The position numbers and the translations under genes were made by a program. The notes beneath the pieces are model-generated. The model saw only the letters and a list, made by a program, of their open reading frames with translations. It had not been told where the DNA came from and made no database searches. A stretch of 9,437 nucleotides of DNA from Gammaproteobacteria bacterium (lineage in GTDB: Bacteria; Pseudomonadota; Gammaproteobacteria; Steroidobacterales; Steroidobacteraceae), in assembly GCA_010031985.1 (NCBI GenBank), contig RGYP01000051.1, forward strand, positions 1 to 9,437, written 5' to 3'. This document shows, piece by piece, positions 7,083 through 9,437 of this stretch (within the stretch, counting starts at the first letter, position 1; each line of letters starts with the position of its first letter).

Positions 7083-8462
7083 ATGTCCAGAGCGAAACTC
7101 GCCCTCTCGCTGCTCGCCGCGTTCGCGTTGCAGTCATCGTCGCTGCCTGCGCAAGACCACTCCACGCACGAAAATCACGCCAGTCACGCGGGCAACGCCA
7201 GCCAGGGCGGGCCCGGCACCATGGTGAGCAGCCCGGAGCACAAGGCGCAAAGTCCCGAGATCGCGCTCGGTGCCGACGGCAGCGTCCACATGATCTGGAT
7301 CGACGAGAACACAGCGGCCCCTGCGGCGGACCACTCGAAATACGGTCACTCGCACGTCGCCGCGACCAATCTGCTGTACGCGCGGTCGAGCGATGGCGGC
7401 AAGACGTTCACCCCGCCGGTGCAGATCAATGAAAAACCGGGCGATGTCTGGGGCTTCTCGGTCAGCAAGCCGCGGATCGTCGCCGGGGCGAACGGCACCC
7501 TGCACGTGTTTTACCCCGGTAACGACGTCAATCCGACCAACGGCAAGCCCGAAGCCGTTGCGCTCTACACGCGTTCCACCGATGGTGGGCGCAGCTTCGC
7601 CAAAGCGCAGCGGCTCAATGAAATGGGCAAGACCGACGCCAGCGATCTCGTGCATGGCGGCCTCACGCACGCACACGTCTTCGGCACACTGGCCGTCGAC
7701 GGCAAAGGCAGCGTGTACGCCATGTGGATCGACACCCGCGACATGGCCAAGGAGGGCGACTCCGGCAAGGTGTTCATGGCCGTCTCGCGCAACGACGGCG
7801 CGAGCTTCGAGCGCGATCGCGAGATCCTGCCGGCCGACGTCTGCCCCTGCTGTCAGCTCACGGCCTTCATCGACGACGAGAATCGGCTGTACGTGGGTTC
7901 GCGACAGGTCGAGGGCAAATTCCGCGACAGCGTGGTGATGGTGTCGAGCGATGGCGGTCGCAGTTTCAGCCCGCGCCAGCGCGTGGTCGGAAGCCGTTGG
8001 GAAATCGAAGGCTGTCCGCTCAAAGCCACGAGCGTCGCGGCAGCCGGTGGCGTGATCACCGCAGCCTATTACACGGCGGGCGAGCAGCCGCCCGGTGCCT
8101 ACGTGGTCCGCTCCACCGACGGTGGCAAGAGCTGGTCCAAGCCCATGTTGGCCCACGAGGGCGCCGTGACCTCGGATGCTCCGGTACTCACCCTCGCGGG
8201 CAAGACCCTGCATCTTTTCTGGCACGCAAAAATGGCCGATGGCGTCCGCCGAGTGTTCACCCGCGCCTCGACCGACATGGGCGCGAGCTTCGGGCCAGTG
8301 AGCGAACTCCCCGCGCCACCGGGTGCACCGGCCCAACTGCCGGCCATCGCCGGACGACCGGACGGCAGCGTGCAGGTTGCGTGGCAGCAAGGCAGTGAAG
8401 TGCGCACCGCGCGTTGGGTGAGCCCGCAGCAAGGCGCGCTGACCGCACAGACCGCGCGCTGA
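7083..8462 (+). CDS. Secreted six-Asp-box beta-propeller (sialidase-like fold), function unknown
   Basis: Seen: 459 residues with a signal peptide at 1-24 (MSRAKLALSLLAAFALQSS...PAQ). The mature N-terminus has four histidines spaced every third residue (H26, H29, H32, H35). Six Asp-box (BNR) motifs follow: 102-109, 165-172, 235-242, 288-295, 344-351 and 396-403, of the form S-x-D-G-G-x-S-F; the third is SRNDGASF and the last STDMGASF. One box per blade predicts a six-bladed propeller. Between boxes 3 and 4 is a cysteine cluster CPCC (254-257), with one more Cys at 311; other His groups are at 84-91 and 191-198. Known: Asp boxes occur in sialidases but also in many non-enzymatic propellers. 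I do not see the sialidase FRIP motif or a clear arginine triad, so a sialidase name would be unsafe. Inferred: an exported protein that may bind metal through His and Cys. It is divergent from the exonuclease and convergent with the HNH gene, so probably a single-gene unit. Confidence 0.8.
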   Translation: MSRAKLALSLLAAFALQSSSLPAQDHSTHENHASHAGNASQGGPGTMVSSPEHKAQSPEIALGADGSVHMIWIDENTAAPAADHSKYGHSHVAATNLLYARSSDGGKTFTPPVQINEKPGDVWGFSVSKPRIVAGANGTLHVFYPGNDVNPTNGKPEAVALYTRSTDGGRSFAKAQRLNEMGKTDASDLVHGGLTHAHVFGTLAVDGKGSVYAMWIDTRDMAKEGDSGKVFMAVSRNDGASFERDREILPADVCPCCQLTAFIDDENRLYVGSRQVEGKFRDSVVMVSSDGGRSFSPRQRVVGSRWEIEGCPLKATSVAAAGGVITAAYYTAGEQPPGAYVVRSTDGGKSWSKPMLAHEGAVTSDAPVLTLAGKTLHLFWHAKMADGVRRVFTRASTDMGASFGPVSELPAPPGAPAQLPAIAGRPDGSVQVAWQQGSEVRTARWVSPQQGALTAQTAR

Positions 8463-8469
8463 GGTCGCT

Positions 8470-9123
8470 TCAGGACATCAAATGCTTGATGCGTCCGTGC
8501 AGCGGACTGCTGCGCGGGAAATGGGCGAGCAGATATTCCATCTGGTCGAACAACACCCGCCTGCCCTTCAGGAAGATGTACTCGGCATAGGTGGGCGTGA
8601 ACGGGACCGCGAGCAGCTGCATCTTGGCCTGCTCGGGGGTCCGCCAAGCCTTGTAGTTGTTGCAGCGTCGGCACGCCGTGACGACGTTGGTCCAGACATC
8701 GCGCCCGCCTTGGCTGAACGGCCGCACGTGATCGCGTGACAGGTCGCGATTGGCGAAGCGCTGCCCACAATAAAGACAAAGAAACGCATCGCGCCGAAAC
8801 AGGGTTTGGTTGTTGAGCGGCGGAATGTAGTCGTTGCGCAAGTGCCCGGGATTACCGCTCTGGCCGACGGTGGCGATGATCGAATTGACTTCGAGCACCG
8901 TCCGCCGACCGGTCAGCGCGTTGGTGCCGCCGTAAAGGCGAAACAACGGCGTACCGCAGGTGTAGGCGATCTGTTGCTGATGATAGAGCCGCGCCGCCTC
9001 GCGGTAGTCGATCCACTCGAGCGGCATGCCGGCGACGTCGGTGCGCAACACGTGCTGGTGCAGGGAGACCCCTTCGGCAGGACGAGCCACGATCGCAAAG
9101 TCGTCATGATCAGGTGTCAGCAT
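8470..9123 (-). CDS. HNH endonuclease-fold protein with Cys4 zinc site
   Basis: Seen: 217 residues. A ~105-residue N-terminal region of unassigned role (GMPLEWIDYREAARLYHQQ, then TGRRTVLEVNSIIA) precedes a compact HNH domain: FLCLYCGQRF (C116, C119), LSRDHVRPFSQGG (D131, H132), DVWTNVVTACRRCNNYKA (N146, C151, C154, N155). The two CxxC pairs form the usual structural zinc knuckle and DH...N the beta-beta-alpha-metal nuclease centre. Known: chromosomal proteins of this build are widespread in proteobacteria, generally annotated only as HNH endonuclease, with no settled role. No intron, intein, toxin or restriction partner is beside it, so a homing or defence role is not supported. The start at 9123 has no Shine-Dalgarno; a start at M33 would remove conserved-looking sequence. 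It is convergent with the propeller gene (7 bases between stops) and divergent from the TraB/GumN-like gene. Confidence 0.88.
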   Translation of the reverse strand: MLTPDHDDFAIVARPAEGVSLHQHVLRTDVAGMPLEWIDYREAARLYHQQQIAYTCGTPLFRLYGGTNALTGRRTVLEVNSIIATVGQSGNPGHLRNDYIPPLNNQTLFRRDAFLCLYCGQRFANRDLSRDHVRPFSQGGRDVWTNVVTACRRCNNYKAWRTPEQAKMQLLAVPFTPTYAEYIFLKGRRVLFDQMEYLLAHFPRSSPLHGRIKHLMS

Positions 9124-9132
9124 CGAGACTGT

Positions 9133-9162
9133 AATCTACGGGAACTTTGTTACAAGATTCAA
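9133..9162 (-). promoter_or_regulatory. Candidate promoter of the HNH gene
   Basis: On the minus strand TTGAAT (9157-9162) and TAGATT (9133-9138) are separated by 18 bases. Initiation about 7 bases further would leave a leader of only a few bases before ATG 9123, consistent with the absent Shine-Dalgarno. The match is weak and made by eye. Confidence 0.3.
9142..9160. repeat. 19-base imperfect dyad in the divergent promoter gap
   Basis: The sequence GAA-2-TTGT-T-ACAA-2-TTC is symmetric about base 9151 with seven of nine pairs matching. It lies between the HNH gene and the TraB/GumN-like gene, inside the spacer of the candidate HNH promoter, where a repressor operator could act. There is no T tract, so it is not a terminator. 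Confidence 0.4.
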
Positions 9163-9203
9163 CGTCCTCGCACAGGGCGCGTGGCATGGCCCCTCACATG
9201 CCT

Positions 9204-9207
9204 GGAG
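9204..9207 (+). promoter_or_regulatory. Shine-Dalgarno of the TraB/GumN-like gene
   Basis: GGAG lies 6 bases before GTG 9214 and 9 bases before the adjacent in-frame TTG 9217. Nearby ATG codons at 9186 and 9199 are out of frame with the coding sequence, so a non-ATG start is required unless translation begins further in. Confidence 0.55.
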
Positions 9208-9213
9208 ATCAAC

Positions 9214-9437
9214 GTGTTGCTTCGATCGAAAGCGGATCGGCCGACGAACGGCCGAGGGAATCACGTCGCGGCATCTCGGCTGGCGGCGCTGGTCATCGCC
9301 CCCCTGTTCGCAGTCGGCGCGCTGGCGGTCGAACCCGAAATCGAACCGCCGATCGAAGAGGTCACCATCGTCGGCGAGGCAGCGGGCCCCGGTCTCTGGA
9401 AGGTTCGCAACGGCGACAACACGCTCTACATCCTCGG
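9214..9437 (+). CDS. TraB/GumN-family protein, secreted, N-terminal part only (runs off window)
   Basis: Seen: 74 complete codons from GTG 9214. A basic N-terminus (LLRSKADRPTNGRGNH) and a hydrophobic segment RLAALVIAPLFAVGALA (22-38) form a signal peptide; an acidic/proline stretch EPEIEPPIEEVTIVG follows, and then GPGLWKVRNGDNTLYILG. That last motif is the characteristic opening strand pair of the TraB/PrgY/GumN family (usually GPGLWKV..GDHTLWILG). Known: bacterial members are exported or envelope proteins related to Tiki-type metalloproteases; biochemical function is mostly unproven. The metal-binding GxxH and later motifs would lie beyond the window, so activity cannot be assessed. It is divergent from the HNH gene with a 90-base gap. 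Confidence 0.8.
   Translation, partial: MLLRSKADRPTNGRGNHVAASRLAALVIAPLFAVGALAVEPEIEPPIEEVTIVGEAAGPGLWKVRNGDNTLYIL

Noticed and set aside
7134..8432. 432-codon open frame antisense to the propeller gene
   Set aside because: It mirrors the real gene, which has a signal peptide, Shine-Dalgarno and six Asp boxes. The antisense protein has no recognisable domain and is a usual by-product of high GC.
7083..8462. Naming the propeller protein an active sialidase
   Set aside because: Asp boxes are structural and common outside sialidases; the FRIP motif and arginine triad were not found.
8470..9123. HNH protein as a homing, restriction or anti-phage nuclease
   Set aside because: No methylase, intron, intein, toxin or phage gene is adjacent, and the family is a common chromosomal one.

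Overview
The window is GC-rich, densely coded proteobacterial chromosome. A TonB-dependent outer-membrane receptor, a lipid A-type acyltransferase (Gram-negative envelope), the Acs sequence and the HNH and TraB/GumN families at the right end all fit a gammaproteobacterium, perhaps in the Xanthomonadales/Nevskiales/Steroidobacterales range. That placement is inference from gene content. There is no RNA gene, insertion sequence, CRISPR array or prophage gene that I can see.

Layout, left to right: (1) 10-1020 (+), a secreted glycerophosphodiester phosphodiesterase that has lost its 3' end. (2) 632/974-3001 (-), a TonB-dependent receptor converging on it that has also lost its 3' end. The two genes meet at a sharp junction near 974-980 and the receptor frame runs on antisense through the phosphodiesterase gene. 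(3) 3002-3204, a regulatory gap with a cluster of GCAAC/GTTGC elements. (4) 3205-7010 (-), a tightly overlapping three-gene unit transcribed as 5'-3' exonuclease, then LpxL/HtrB-like acyltransferase, then acetyl-CoA synthetase (acs). (5) 7011-7082, a divergent promoter gap. (6) 7083-8462 (+), a secreted six-Asp-box beta-propeller with a His-rich N-terminus and a CPCC cluster. (7) 8470-9123 (-), an HNH nuclease-fold protein, tail to tail with the propeller gene, 7 bases apart. (8) 9124-9213, a divergent gap with a 19-base imperfect dyad. (9) 9214-9437 (+), the start of a secreted TraB/GumN-family protein cut by the window edge.

Most genes are recognisable core or envelope functions. No new multi-gene defence or biosynthetic system is evident. 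The observations most worth checking are the double truncation at ~975 (a real deletion that removed the tails of two convergent genes, or an assembly join), the histidine/cysteine-rich propeller protein annotated by similarity only as sialidase-like, and the overlapping exonuclease-acyltransferase-acs unit. No gene-free stretch exceeds 300 bases.
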